A stretch of 64,000 nt of DNA from Plicaturopsis crispa FD-325 SS-3 (lineage: Eukaryota > Basidiomycota > Agaricomycetes > Amylocorticiales > Amylocorticiaceae), in assembly GCA_000827205.1 (NCBI GenBank), contig KN832557.1, positions 194,493-258,492 of the forward strand, given 5' to 3'. The notes under the pieces were generated by a model. That model was not told the DNA's origin. It searched no databases and saw only the letters and a list, made by a program, of their open reading frames with translations. A program made the position numbers and the translations under genes. Numbering within the stretch: the stretch's first letter is position 1; each line of letters opens with the position of its first letter. Of the stretch, positions 50,001 to 62,185 are shown piece by piece.

Positions 50001-52170
50001 TTATCTCCCACTGGGACCACACTCCAAATCCCAGTCCGTGGGCGTCAGCTCCTCCACACGCTCCCGGAACGCTGCGAGGGTGCAGAATTCAGGCGCCCCT
50101 GGACGGTGCTTGCCCTCTTCAGCACACATAGGAAGGACCATGTTCTTGTTCTGGTAACGCATTCGGACATCTAGCGAGTGCCGTTACGAGTGAGAAGGTG
50201 CTCCACATTGAAGGCAAAGAGGATGCTTACAGTGCTCCGAGGGAGCGGGCGAGGACCGGAATGCATTGAGCACGGTTTGCATATATGACTGTTGTGCTGC
50301 CGCCTCTGGTTTGCGGAACAGCTCGAATGTTATCGACGCTGTGAATGCTGGCCATCTAAAATGCGTCCTTCGTGAGTATCACGCGCGTGGGCAGGAGGGA
50401 AAGAGGTATGCTACTTTTCATCGAAAACGTCGAGAGTCGAGCAGAGGGCTGCGAGTGCCGTATCGTGCGTGCTGTGCACGAGGATTTTGAGCGGGTCCTC
50501 GGGGCGTTCAACTTTGTGATGCATCTTGCGAGAAAGGTCGTCGAGAAGACGGCCCATGCCTAGACGACGGACTTCTTCGGTCTTGTCTGGCGGCATGTTA
50601 GGTTAGACTCGGGCTAGCAAGGAGAGTAGTTGAAGTGGGCGTCTCACACCCTGGGCACAACAAACGCATTTTTAGTTTTCGGATCTCAGAAATAAGAGTG
50701 CAGAGCACACTGACCTGCGAACCATTCGTTGACGACGGCTTTCTCCTGTTAAAATCATCACTTCAGTGCTTTATCCTGTATCCCTGAGGCAAGAACCGGT
50801 GTCACCCACGATGACATCCACGACTGCCTTATCCTCAAATTCTGGAGGCACCTTTACTCCGTGTGCAATTGCCGCACGAACCTGGTATTACGAGTGAGCA
50901 GATATGTTATCAGACCCCGCGTCCAGGAAATACCATACCGTGTCAAGGACGCCCGACGCGCGCGGTTTCCCGTCTACGCGTATTGGGTGGCCGCCTATGT
51001 ATTTGGATATCTTCTTGTCCAGAGGCTCGAGGGTGTGGTTATATGCCGCCGCAGCCGCTAAGATACGTTCAGATACGAAAAATGACAACCACGAACTAGG
51101 TTACCTTGAGCAAATCCAATTTGAAGGATCTCGAGCCGTTTGCAATTGTACGTGTTTCCAAGCAGATTCTCGTCTTTTCCATTCCTACGACACGCATTAG
51201 AAATGATGTCCCCGCGCATGACGGTGACATGAGCTGCATACCTGACAAGCAGAGGGGGGTGAATGGCAGAGTCGTCTGCGGTGGTAGGATACAAGCCGTG
51301 TACAATTTGCTGCAACGATTCAATTGTGCGGGGCATGTTTGTAGACCTGTCAACTTAATTAGATATGGCCGCTACCTGCGGAAAATAAAATGGTGTATCT
51401 ACCGGAAGTAAACTTCGCTATCTTGTTGGATAGAATTCGGGAGAAAACCGAGCCTAGAGACTGGATCAGTACCACTACTCCTCACCATCGAATGCAAGGG
51501 CCTCACTTTTCTACGTATATTTTGCGCAGAGCAGTTCCGTAATTATACGTAGACTAACGCACGATAAGTCACCATTGCCCCGAACAAAAGACTCAAACGT
51601 ACCTCTCGCCCAACATCCGTTAATTCCCCCAGCAGGCTGCGGCGAGAGTCCTTGGGTCAACTCATGGCAAAACATAGCAATATACACGACTCACCATTCC
51701 CCCTCTGCCTTCGTACCGTCAAAACGCTCCAGGACCTTCCGCGTTTGCAGAGACGCGTCGTTGCCACCACCTGACACGGGCGCATTCAGTCGGCGCGCAG
51801 TCTTGCACATCATCCAGTGCTCGGGGATGGAGGCTGGTGGCGCCGCCATGCGGATTCCTACCGGGGTTCGTTCACCTACAAACCACGCCATAACTATTCA
51901 GCACCGCTCTTCATTATGGGGCAGAAAGGAAGGGGGCTTACCATGCCGGACATAAACATGCACCTGCTCAAGCGTGAGGTCGCTCGGCGCGACTGGGTAA
52001 TTATCCACGTCCAGTGGCACGCGCAGTCCCGGATGCGCCGCGCCCGTCGTAGTGTTCGCTGGTGCACTCCCAGGAAGGCCAATCGCCATCGTCTCGTGCG
52101 CGTAGTTTGTTAGAACGGGTAAGAGAAAGACGAGGGTGATGGTGGCAACGACGTCGACGGCTCGGAGCAT
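50001..52170 (-). CDS. Secreted histidine acid phosphatase
   Basis: Histidine-phosphatase superfamily (branch 2). The start is MLRAVDVVATITLVFLLPVL, a signal peptide or N-terminal anchor. The catalytic RHGERTP motif is built across an intron: LEQVHVYVRHG joined to ERTPVGIRMAAPPASIPEHW. Then LLGELTDVGRE, SRLGFLPNSIQQDSEVYFR and STNMPRTIESLQQIVHGLYP. Next ENLLGNTYNCKRLEILQIGF, NHTLEPLDKKISKYIGGHPI and AHGVKVPPEFEDKAVVDVIV. The proton-donor HD motif is in ILVHSTHDTALAALCSTLDV. RWPAFTASITFELFRKPEAA follows, and the end is LTPTDWDLECGPSGR with TAA at 50001. All catalytic motifs are present. Roles in phosphate scavenging or membrane lipid phosphate cleavage are inferred from the family. Confidence 0.92.
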
Positions 52171-52644
52171 GAAGCTAAGTAGCGGCTAGGGTCTATTAGC
52201 GGTGTCCGGAAAGTCGATGGACCGACACGCAGTAGGAACGAATGAGCTCGTGCAGGACACGCGTTGACGAACGTCCAAGCAGATGGCGGTCTGTCGTCAG
52301 AGTGCTCTGCTTGTGATGGTCGTCGCGCCCTTCAAACGCGCTCAGGGTCCGAGTCAGCCGGAGGCGCTGATTGGACAAGTATTTTCCAACATATCCGGCG
52401 AACATACGAGAACACAACTTACTGGAAGGGCTCATCGAGACTGCAAGAAATGTACAGTGTACAGTGATTTCATTTTCTTCCCCTGATAGTACTCTGTACA
52501 ACAGTTCGCGTTCTGGTGGTCACAACGAGATGGGGGATTGAAACATACGCCTCGTGCGTGGGGGTCATGAGAAAATAATCGGAGGAAAATAAAAACGGGT
52601 AACGAGGTCGTGCAAGACGGTTGGTATGCGTGCCATAGAGCGAA
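52171..52644. other. Intergenic: acid phosphatase promoter and polyol dehydrogenase 3' flank
   Basis: About 470 bases. Nothing recognised on either strand. Confidence 0.4.
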
Positions 52645-54049
52645 TCAAGGCTTGATGCAGATCTTGAGTGCGCCACGGCTGTTCATTTTGTCGAGGGCCT
52701 GTGACGATTAAGATGAAGTGAGCAAATATTCAACTGAGACGATGCAGAGAACGCGACGCACCAGCTGGTAGTCGTCAAGCTTGAACACATCTGTGACCAT
52801 GCCTTTAACCCTGACCTTTCCGCTGTCAAGGTACGCCACTGCGCGGGGGAAGCAGAACGTTTGGGAGAAAGAGCCGATAATCTGAGTTCAAGGCCGAAGT
52901 CAGTCCGGTTTTCTTGCGGCGGAAGAGGATGAAAGACATGGTTCGGATAGCGGGAATGAAGGACGCACCGTGATCTCGTCGCCAAAAATCTTCGAGGGTG
53001 GCCAGTGCACGAGGGCCTGGTTCTCGTACACGCCGTAAATCATCAGCGTTCCTCCCCGACGCACATAGTTGATGCTCTCGTTTGCGAGCTTCTCGACGCC
53101 TGTCGCTTCTACGACCACGTCAAACCCGTACGGGTTGTCTTTCTTCAGCTGTGCCCACTGCGCCTCCGGGTTCTGCCTGTCGAGCTCAACGTATTCATCT
53201 GCCGCGTCGAGTTCTTTTGCGATGTCCATCTTGATGCCCTTGTTCGCTGCGATGACTACGCGCGACGCGCCGTTCAATTTCAGCAGTTGCGCGAGAATGA
53301 GTCCCGTCGGCCCGGCACCGAGAAGGAGAACCTCGATTCCGACTGGTGGGTTCAGCTTGTCGAGGCCGTGGATCGCGCAAGCGGCCGGCTCTAAAAGCGT
53401 CGAGTCCTCGTCGCTGAGGTTGTGGATCTTGTAAAGCTTATTTTGCTGGCTGCGGAGGAAAGTCGGTGTAAGTGTGAATGCTGGAAAACGGGAGGGGCTG
53501 CGGACGCACTAGACGATGTACTCGGCGAAACCACCGTCCATGGTGACTCCACGGGCATGGAAAGATTCGCAGAGAAGACTCTGGCCACGACGGCAGTAGA
53601 AGCAGTGGCCGCAGCTGAGACCAACGTCGGACACGCAACGGTCACCGATTTCAAACCCGCGGACGTTCTTGCCCATCTCGATAATCACGCCAATAGCTTC
53701 GTGTCCGGGGATGAGCTGCGAGAAATGGAGCGTTAAATTCACGTTGAATCCGAAATTCAAATTCGGAAAATACGCACCGGGAACGTCGAGATGAACTCGC
53801 CTTCGTGGATGTGGCCATCAGTACCGCAAACACCGCAGCACGTCACTTCAATATACGTGAGCCTCTGTACAAGATCGCGTAAGCTGGACTCACCCTTGAG
53901 CAAGACCTCGTCGTCGCCGTATTTTGGGATTGGGACCTGTTTGATCACAAAATCTCTGGGCTGTACGACGCATTAGCACCATGCTGCGCTGCATCTGTAC
54001 CAATGCATACCTTGTTATACCAGAGCGCTTTCATAGTTCCTTCGGGCAT
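52645..54049 (-). CDS. Zinc-dependent medium-chain polyol/alcohol dehydrogenase
   Basis: MDR-superfamily NAD(P)-dependent dehydrogenase of the sorbitol/arabinitol/threonine dehydrogenase group. Exon 1 encodes [13 protein letters not shown] and the next [20 protein letters not shown]. The catalytic-zinc Cys lies in [18 protein letters not shown] and the His-Glu in [20 protein letters not shown]. The structural zinc loop is [31 protein letters not shown] precedes the Rossmann motif [20 protein letters not shown]. Then [40 protein letters not shown] and [13 protein letters not shown]. The last exons are [29 protein letters not shown] and [17 protein letters not shown], with TGA at 52645. A second in-frame Met (MKALWYN) six codons downstream is equally plausible as the start. 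Substrate not assignable. Confidence 0.91.
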
Positions 54050-57000
54050 GGCGGGCAGTAGTAAAGGCGACAAGGATGAAGGGGAGTGGTGCAAAGAGCA
54101 ATGCTGATTATCCAGCTGAATCGTCTCGTTTTATCGGCGGGCGCGTCCTCTTTGGGGCGATGATGTCAGGTTTCCCACCCTCGGCCCGGCTTTATTGGAA
54201 GAACTTCGGCGACATGCTGAACATACCAGATAAACATCAGAATTGCCAGATGAGACGAAGGGTGCTGAAAAGGAGGAACATGTGGACAAGGAGAGGGGGC
54301 CGCAGGTGAAGTAGATACCGAAGTGCTGTCCAACGATGTAGGTCACCGTCGGTAGGATCATATGCACGTTTGCTCGATCTGAAGGACTTTAAAATAAAGA
54401 GAGCTGAATCCGAAAACATTGGCCCACAGAATGACTTACAGTCGGTCAACGGTGCACCACCGCAACGTAGACCACGGGAGATACCAAGGTCATTCCGAGA
54501 CTGATACGCTAGCCGCGCCCGCCATTACCCCCCGTCGGTCGGATGAATCACTGGATCATACACAAAACCACCCCACGGCAGCCTCAAGTCTGAGCCATTG
54601 TCTTCGCCATTTGCCGCTATGATCTGAGTAGGTGGGGGGACGAAAATCAAGTACATCACAGCGTGCACTTCACAGGTAACCTACCCCGAACCGTTCATCT
54701 CAGCGGCATGATGCGACGCCATCGTTCCTCCGAGAGCATGCTCCCATTTCACGATCGGGTGCGATGCTGGGCCAGTTAGGTATGCTTGAGGTCTATTTGT
54801 ACGATATTTTTGAGCGTAGAAACATAGTCTGCAGATGTCCACTGTCGACAAGAAAGGTGGAAGGCTGGTGGAAGACGAAGGCGTGCACCTGCGTGCACGC
54901 GACTCCTTCGCGGCGACTCAACTTCTCGCGGGGCCGTTGCCCCTGCCATGAACTTCAAGTGTTTCTCTCCTTGTCAATTTCAACTCTCGTTGCTGTCAAC
55001 TACGCGGCTAGGATTAGCATTGCGTCCTCGTCTTCACAGCATGCCTTTTGTGAACGGCACCCCTCGATAAACAGCAGGACGAGAAGACCGTTGTGATCGC
55101 GCGGCGCGACCAGAAGGTTTCTCGAGATTCAAAAGGGATACAAAGGTACGGTCCAACCGTGTGTTTACATCAAATTCATGTCTAAATATCCAACTATGTG
55201 AACAGTACTCTCGGGGAGCTTTCTTCAATGCGTCGCAAACGGCTATATGAAAGCCATACGTCTGACCGCGAGAACGCGGCGAGGTTCACGATGCACTAGG
55301 TATGTAGTAATAACGACAGACGGACTGCATCGACCTTGAATCCTCGCGAAAGCACTTACGTGTGCCCAGATTACATGAGAAATTGCCAGAAGAGCTGCGG
55401 ATAGTGCCGTGGAGAAGGTGCGTATGCACGTATGCTCCTGCATTGGCCCGTCTCAATTTCAATCACAGGCTTCGCGATACTCCGCGAGACGTCCACAGAT
55501 CGTAGACCTCATGGATCCCAGAGGCAGACTGTTGCTAGCCTTCAACGGCTGCTCTTTTTCAGGAGGGCTATCTCATCTTTTCGAGCGCATTCACGACCCG
55601 AGGATCTCGTCGTGAAGATTGCACTATTCTGTCACGGCAAGTGCACTGAATACCACGCAAATTCAATTTAAAACTGATTTTTTTTCTTGACCGCAGAAAC
55701 CGTTTCCAGAACGCGCGAGTAACGTTAGCTGCTGGCGTAGATCGTACGTTCGTAGAGAACCTGGTCGCCAGCAGCGGTAATGCATTAGGCACCATGCATA
55801 ATCAGTACTCGCCGCACACATCCTTTGAAGTATACCGCCTTCTCTGACATCGTGTGCGCAATGTGACTACTTGCTGCTTCAGGCCAGCGGACACTTTTTG
55901 AAGCCGTGAGGATGCAGTGTGAAAAGCACGATATCGGACGAATCGGAAGACACCAGGACTTCCGGTGAAGCCCTGGTCACTGCGCCCAAGCCGATCTCTT
56001 TCATCCGCCTCTGACGCTGTCGCTAGCCCATCGTCCGTATCGGCAGTCCTCGCGCTCTGGTCTGGCTTTCCGCGGATGGTCCTAGTCGCACGGCGCTATC
56101 ATTGCCGAACTGGCCTCCAAGCTCATGGCGGAGTGTAGTGTCGCTGTCTTAGAGATCGAGGTCCATCTTAAACTCGCGGTTCAGTACGGCCTTGCCGGGA
56201 TCGGCCGCTTTTTGCGCACCAGTTCATGAACCCTGCGCAAGGAAAGCGAGGTCTCGACGAGAGTGCGCTTTGGCTGGCAGGGTGTCCTCGTTCGGCTAGG
56301 GTAAGCATCTCTACTCGACCAAACATTCATTTATTATGTCAAGTGACGGTCCGTATCCTTTAGCTTGCTATGTCTGCAACAGAGGCTATCTTTGCTAATA
56401 GTGCTTTCAAAAGATCCGGATGGTGTGCGGGCTAACTTACAACTGTTCTGCCGTCGGCAGGTATGCTTCTAGGTTATCGTTTTATCTTATACCCTCGGAA
56501 ACGAAAAGTGCGTGCCGCGTAAGTCCTCAAATACAAGCTCGCCACGTAAAAATCTGACTCGCACCGTCTCTTTATACTTTTTACTATAATCAGTTACTTT
56601 CGCGCTGTCCGCAAAGCGCGCAATGAAAGAACGGACGAAAGTGTCGCGGGAGACAAACCAGACAGCGGAGCTCCTCAAGGTCACAGCCAAGAAACACACG
56701 ATAGCAGAGAGCTCGACAGGCGGTGCGATGTTTTGATGTGTAACTTGACGTCTGTATGCTTATACTCCGCTTGAGCAGGCTTGGTAATCCCTGTGGCCAC
56801 TTGTGGCTCGATGGACTTGAGCCATGAAGCCAAAGCTTTGACGATCGATGACACGGTGCCGATGCAAGCACTTGTGCACCACAACCAGCTGCATACTTGT
56901 CCCAAGAAGTTGTTCCAACGTGCGCCCTGAGCTAAGTGGCTTTTCCTCTGTCGGTTTAGCATGTTGACTTCTCATCGATGGCTTCCCGCTCATCCGTGCA

Positions 57001-59046
57001 TCTCTAGGCTGGCGTCCAAGGATATGATTCCATCCTAGATTTTCCACAGACATCAGGTGTGCGGTGCCTCTTCAACGGGCGCCCGTATCATGCGGATCTT
57101 CCCGATCACTGTCTTGCCGTGTCCTATTGCAGGGTATGCAAATACACATTTTATTTCCTTGCTCTCCTGAGATGTCGCTTTCGCCGTACTTTGTAGGCTA
57201 TCACGTCGGAGCTCCATGACGACGCTGTTTCACTGTCTAGCCGCCCGGACTGGATAATACATCGTCAGCGAGACAACGCCACATCAATCGTCTCTAGATT
57301 CTCCACGCAATTTTTGGCAGCGCTACTCAGTCATCTCATCGACATTGTCAATTCAACATTGACTGCTCCTCGCATGCGTAGACTCCGGGGAACGGAACGC
57401 TTCCATTTGTTGCCCTAATCATTCATTTTCTTTGCTTGTTCCAAGTGCAATTCAAAAGCTCCACGGTCGTAGGCGCTGAATTCAGCATTGGCTTATATCT
57501 ATGCAGGTGTGCACTATAGTAAACCTCAAGCTGTCCTTTAAAGCTCGTGTGTCCACTAAAGCTGACATTCGTGGCGACCTGTGGCCTTTCTATCCGGGTG
57601 TGTGTTCTTGCTTGTATGACGATGTCTTACGACTGTCTCACGATAGACTGTCTCATGTCTGCAGGCATACGATGCAATGGCTAACCGCTCTAATAACCCA
57701 GTGCTCGCACAGTCATGCATATCTTCTACATTTTGACATCCCTGAGGCTACGTACCGCACTGGATAATGTGTGCATAGCCGGTGAGCGCGGCGCTCGACC
57801 TTAATTAGACGACGATTCATTGGCCGGAAAAGGTTGCAGGAACACAATCTCAAGCTTTGCCGTAGCCACAATGTCCTTATCGAGCGAAGAATCAGTGCAA
57901 AACTTAGACGACGTGTCAGGAGCTATCTAGAGCGCGTAAAAATCGTTACCAGCCCCCACGTACATGCCCACGGAGCTATGGGACACGAGCAGGCATCAGA
58001 TCGGAGCAGGGAAGGGCAACTGTGTAGTCGCTGTAAGTCCCTGCGCGCCTTGTGTTCGCGTTGAATACTCGGGGAATGATCAATATTTCTAGAATTTCCT
58101 GCGCACTACCTAGGTGTATGTGCGTACATGCTGCTGGTGCTCTCCGTGTCCTCTTGGTTGATAATGCCTTGAGAGGCGTCCGACATTTCCCCACTTTTGG
58201 TTCACACGTCCCGCCAGTGTCTTCCAAAGGTCGAGGCCTCGACTAGAAGACTGTAAGTGAAGGTAACTGAAGGTCTGATCTCTCGTTCAAGTTCATCTCC
58301 GCCGGAAGAACATGTATGGTCTCGGGCGACACCACAGCGAATGTCATCTGTCCCCCATTTCCCGAGATCCTGGGCGAATACTCTACTGTACTCGGAGTAA
58401 GGGTGAGTCAGCTCTAGTACTCTTATCACACACATAGCGCTGATAACAGGATCTCACATCTGGTGCACACTTTTTCGGCGCGGAGGGGTTTGTGGACGCT
58501 CTTGACCCATTCGGAAGCTGTAAATTTTAACTTTCTGCTTCTACCGGCTGGTGGAGGCAATAGCACGCCTTCATCCAACCTTCATCGATGGCGTCTCCTG
58601 ATGAATGTGTCCACTGGTAGCGTACACACCGTTTCATAATCGTCTGAACTTCAAACGTCCGGAATTATGCAGTCGTTACAGGCAGGGAAAGTCGCAGACC
58701 ACCTGATATATTTGGTTTCATGCAGGCACACGGAGCATATAGCGCGTCAAGGTCTCTCATGCCCTCGCGGAGCGCATGGCCGCTGGTACTCACTCAAGCG
58801 AGTTTACGTTCGCCCCATCGGAGTCCTCTAAACAGGCCAGATTGGGTAGGGACTGAATAAACTCTAAACATGACAAGGGCAGCATCGACCCTGAACTTCC
58901 CATGAAGTGTTTCCCCTCCTTTGGTCCGGTAAAGAGTCCTTATAGCCCTTATTTATATTCCCTTCCTTTCTATCTATCGACACCCCGCTGAACTTTCTTG
59001 TCTCCCTATTCATCGTTGTCTCCTCTTACCCGATCACTCCGAGCCA
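54050..59046. other. Gene-poor 5 kb region upstream of the WOPR gene
   Basis: About 5 kb with no recognisable gene, the longest such stretch in the window. A minus-strand exon-like piece at about 54684-54770 (SHPIVKWEHALGGTMASHHA, with an AG before and GTAGGT after) and hydrophobic frames at 54131-54450 may be remains of a small gene. I could not assemble a protein or recognise a family. From about 55.6 to 58.9 kb the frames are short and stop-rich on both strands. Given its position, at least the right part is likely the long promoter and 5' UTR of the WOPR regulator. Confidence 0.5.
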
Positions 59047-60367
59047 ATGCAACATCCAACCCTGCAGGACGTCAGGATCCGGTCGACAAGAGACGCCCAT
59101 CGTGTTTTCTATGCCGTCGCCAGACAGGTCGTCCCGCTCATAACGCGCAGATTGGACGCTGAGGTTAGTGGGCAGTCTTGGGAGCTTCGAGTGATGTTGA
59201 GGCCCTTGACTCCGCCTTAGGAAAGGAGAGCGATAAAGCCGGGCAACATTTATGTCTGGGAGGAGCGTGGAGCGGTTCCCCAGGTCGCCACCGGTTTGGG
59301 TATGGAACGGTGGTAAGTGCCTCTTCCTCGCACGAGGATGATATGATACGATTACCTTGCATCCAGGACGGATGGTATGGGCTGGGGTCCCAGTCGAGTA
59401 CGAGAGGTACGCAGTATCCATGAGTTGCAGCTGCATCTTTCAGCTAACAAAACCGGCCACAGGAATTTTTGTTTTATCACCAGAAAGAACTAGAGTACAC
59501 CGAAGCTTCAAACAATGCGTCAACACCCTGGGCTCAGATGATCAGGTGAGATCTCGGAATTCAGTAATTATGTCGACAAAATGTGGCAAATTAGCATTGC
59601 TTTCTCTTTGCTGACACTACCGTGCAGCCTCTATCCAATTGCTCGGCCCCGTGCTACGAGTGATGCAGAGCGCCTCATCAAGCAGACCTACAGCGTGAAT
59701 GTATCCTTACCGGCGGACCGAGCGGAGAAAATCACTCGAAAATGGCATATCAGTGAGAGCGTCTTTAGCTACAATCTATCACATACGATGCTCATCCTCG
59801 ACGTGTATCTGTTCGCTAGCCGCGTATTTCAGCCAACAAACATTAGATGGTTTGCGGCCTATCGACCAAATACCGGGAGTTGGGGACGTACCTCTACCCG
59901 AAGGATGGTTCAAAAGCGCCAGGGCCACCAAAAAACGCAGCGCGACTACTTCTTCATCTCCCGTATCGTCTAGAAAGAAAAGAGCGTCCACGGAGGCGGT
60001 CGTCGTTCCGGTAGATGCCCCACTAGCTTCGACGTCTTCCTTTTCTGCGAACCCACCACCCGCATATTACCATCGTGCTCGGAACTCTCCACCTCTATAT
60101 GAGGAACCGTCTTATTCCTACCCATCACCCGATCATAATCGCGCACACAACATGCCATACGACGATACGCCCTCCACTTCTTCCTCGTCTTCTGGGAATG
60201 CGACTCCCAGCCCTGCTGCGAGCACTTCGCGGCTCGGGGAGGCACTCGTCCCTCTGAAGTATCTCATGGATCACTCGTACCCACGTCGCGATCCAATCGA
60301 CGAGCAGCTTCTCAGCCGCTTCTCGAGAAGGATGTCTGCCTCGCCAACCTACGGCTATTCACCGTGA
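59047..60367 (+). CDS. WOPR (Gti1/Pac2/Wor1/Ryp1) transcription regulator
   Basis: Fungus-specific DNA-binding regulator family controlling morphological switching and development. The start is MQHPTLQDVRIRSTRDAHRV then FYAVARQVVPLITRRLDAEE. Then RRAIKPGNIYVWEERG and, across an intron, RWTDGMGWGPSRVRE, the WOPR signature. EFLFYHQKELEY follows; the second half of the domain is RLIKQTYSVNVSLPADRAEK, ITRKWHI and AYFSQQTLDGLRPIDQIPGV. The tail has a basic patch (KSARATKKRSA, then SSRKKRAS; possible nuclear localisation signal) and a Ser/Pro-rich region, ending SRRMSASPTYGYSP with TGA at 60367. Five introns are inferred. The segment between the two WOPR halves is short here, so the protein is compact (about 370 residues). 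Confidence 0.92.
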
Positions 60368-62185
60368 TGCAGCCTCATTCACAGTGACCGGTTCGATACC
60401 TATCTCTGTCTGACCAATATTTATTGCTCTACAAGTTCCCTCGGGGTGTAACTGTCGCCGAAATAACGAACGATTGTACTAGATTCACCCATTGGCATCT
60501 CGCAAGTGCGCGATCCAATTTTTATTCCCGGCCGACCTGGCAATTGCTTATCGGCGCTTGCCCCCTCATTCTCGCACTTCCTTCTTTCGCCTGCTTATTG
60601 ATACTCTCAATGACTAGCGTCTCGACCGAGGCGTGACGCTGGAGTCCAACTCTCCTCGGCGGCGTCTCGGACGCTGCTTGCGCCATAGCGGCGAAAGTCG
60701 TTCCGCGCTGATTCTAGATCGACTATGTAGTGCAGGTTGCGAGTGACGCTTTGCACGACATGCGCTACCTCGGAATATCAGCAAGGTTTTTTTCTTGGAC
60801 CAAAAAAATGGTATCTCGGTAGGACAAAGCTGAGTTGTGAGTGCGCAATGAATTTCTGCCGATAATATTAGCCTGACGCAAATTATTTGTCGCGTGCCAC
60901 AGGCTGTAGCGACAATTCTAGATCCATGATCGCCGCCGTCCTTATTCTGCTGAAGGTTTTGTCGTTCGTACCACATACAAGGTGTAACGTTGGGGCGTGT
61001 ATGTTCTTCGAGATGTGGGTGCCACTAATGTGTTGGTGGCATCTCCGAAAGGACCGAAGGAAGTAGGGTGAGTCCCTCATCATATAGACTATATTTCATC
61101 TCTTGAGGTCAAAGAACGCGCTGAGCTGCGTCCACTTGAAGAAAATAGACCAAGTATTCGACGGTTAGGCATCTCGTGCACAGCGACTTCGAAGAGCTTT
61201 CGGCTTTGAGGGTGCGCGAAGCTACGAAGAACAGAGGCATCAACATTCTGGTTCCGGTGAGCTACCTGGCTGCCTCGTACGTGGCATACACCCTCATCCT
61301 TTGCTACACAGTTTCCTATTGGGTTCAATGGTAGCGGCGTATCTATGTCGGTGAAGGCTTCTCGTCAGGCACCCGTGCACCGCTGAACTCGGTATACACA
61401 ACATCGTTCATTAATTCTTTCTGGGCGATACTTCGATTATAGAGGGCTACTCATCCCCGAGTTCCCCACAGCTCTTTACATTCCCATGATACCGAGGTCA
61501 TTCGCCGACGATTATCAATCATGCATTCTATCTATGCAGTCACCTGCTAAGATCACTCTTATCGCGCTCAGGGCACCAATCTCTATAAGTTAGTGTCAGT
61601 TAGTTAAGACTTGTACCACCGCTGAAAACTCGTGTCTTATCTCTTACTTTGTTCTTATGCTATGGTGTACTATGCACTTGTGGACCGCTTGAATGCACAG
61701 CACGCCATTGGGAGAGCCTGGGCGTGACAGTCTCCTTCGATCCGACGTAGTCTCTTCAAAAGACCGCCAATGCAGTGAGGTGAATCGCACCGTGTGGGAG
61801 TGCTCTCCCCACGTCTTCCCACTCAATATTTTTGCTCGTTTAGTAGTAGGCCAGTATCATATGTATAGGGCCAAAGGCCCGGCAGCTCGATCATCCATGG
61901 AAGTCGAGCCTGCGGCAAAGTCATAGGCCGACAATGGCCCGACACGGGAGGGGAGATAACTGCCCCTCTGTACAGATATATCATCGTACCCCATTGCCAG
62001 GTCGCTGTCTTCTCGAGACCCAGGCGCCTTGGCTCGGTATTTCTTACGCGTCAGAGTCGCGGCCTTTCAATTATCAATCTCCGACTCGCGCGGTTGGAAA
62101 ATGTGCACCATCAAATAGCCGTGACGTCGAGATGAAGAAATTACTTCGACTCTAAATCCGACTCTCCTGGTTTCTGTCTTCACAA
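60368..62185. other. Intergenic between WOPR and RMD1-like genes
   Basis: About 1.8 kb. Minus-strand frames at 60614-60976 and 61089-61328 show no family resemblance. A homopolymer-rich spot (TTTTTTTC...AAAAAAA) is at about 60787-60810. Nothing else was recognised. Confidence 0.5.

Noticed and set aside
54684-54770. Exon-like minus segment (VKWEHALGGTMASHH) as part of a gene
   Set aside because: Splice-like borders exist, but no continuing exons with a recognisable domain could be joined, so no gene is called.
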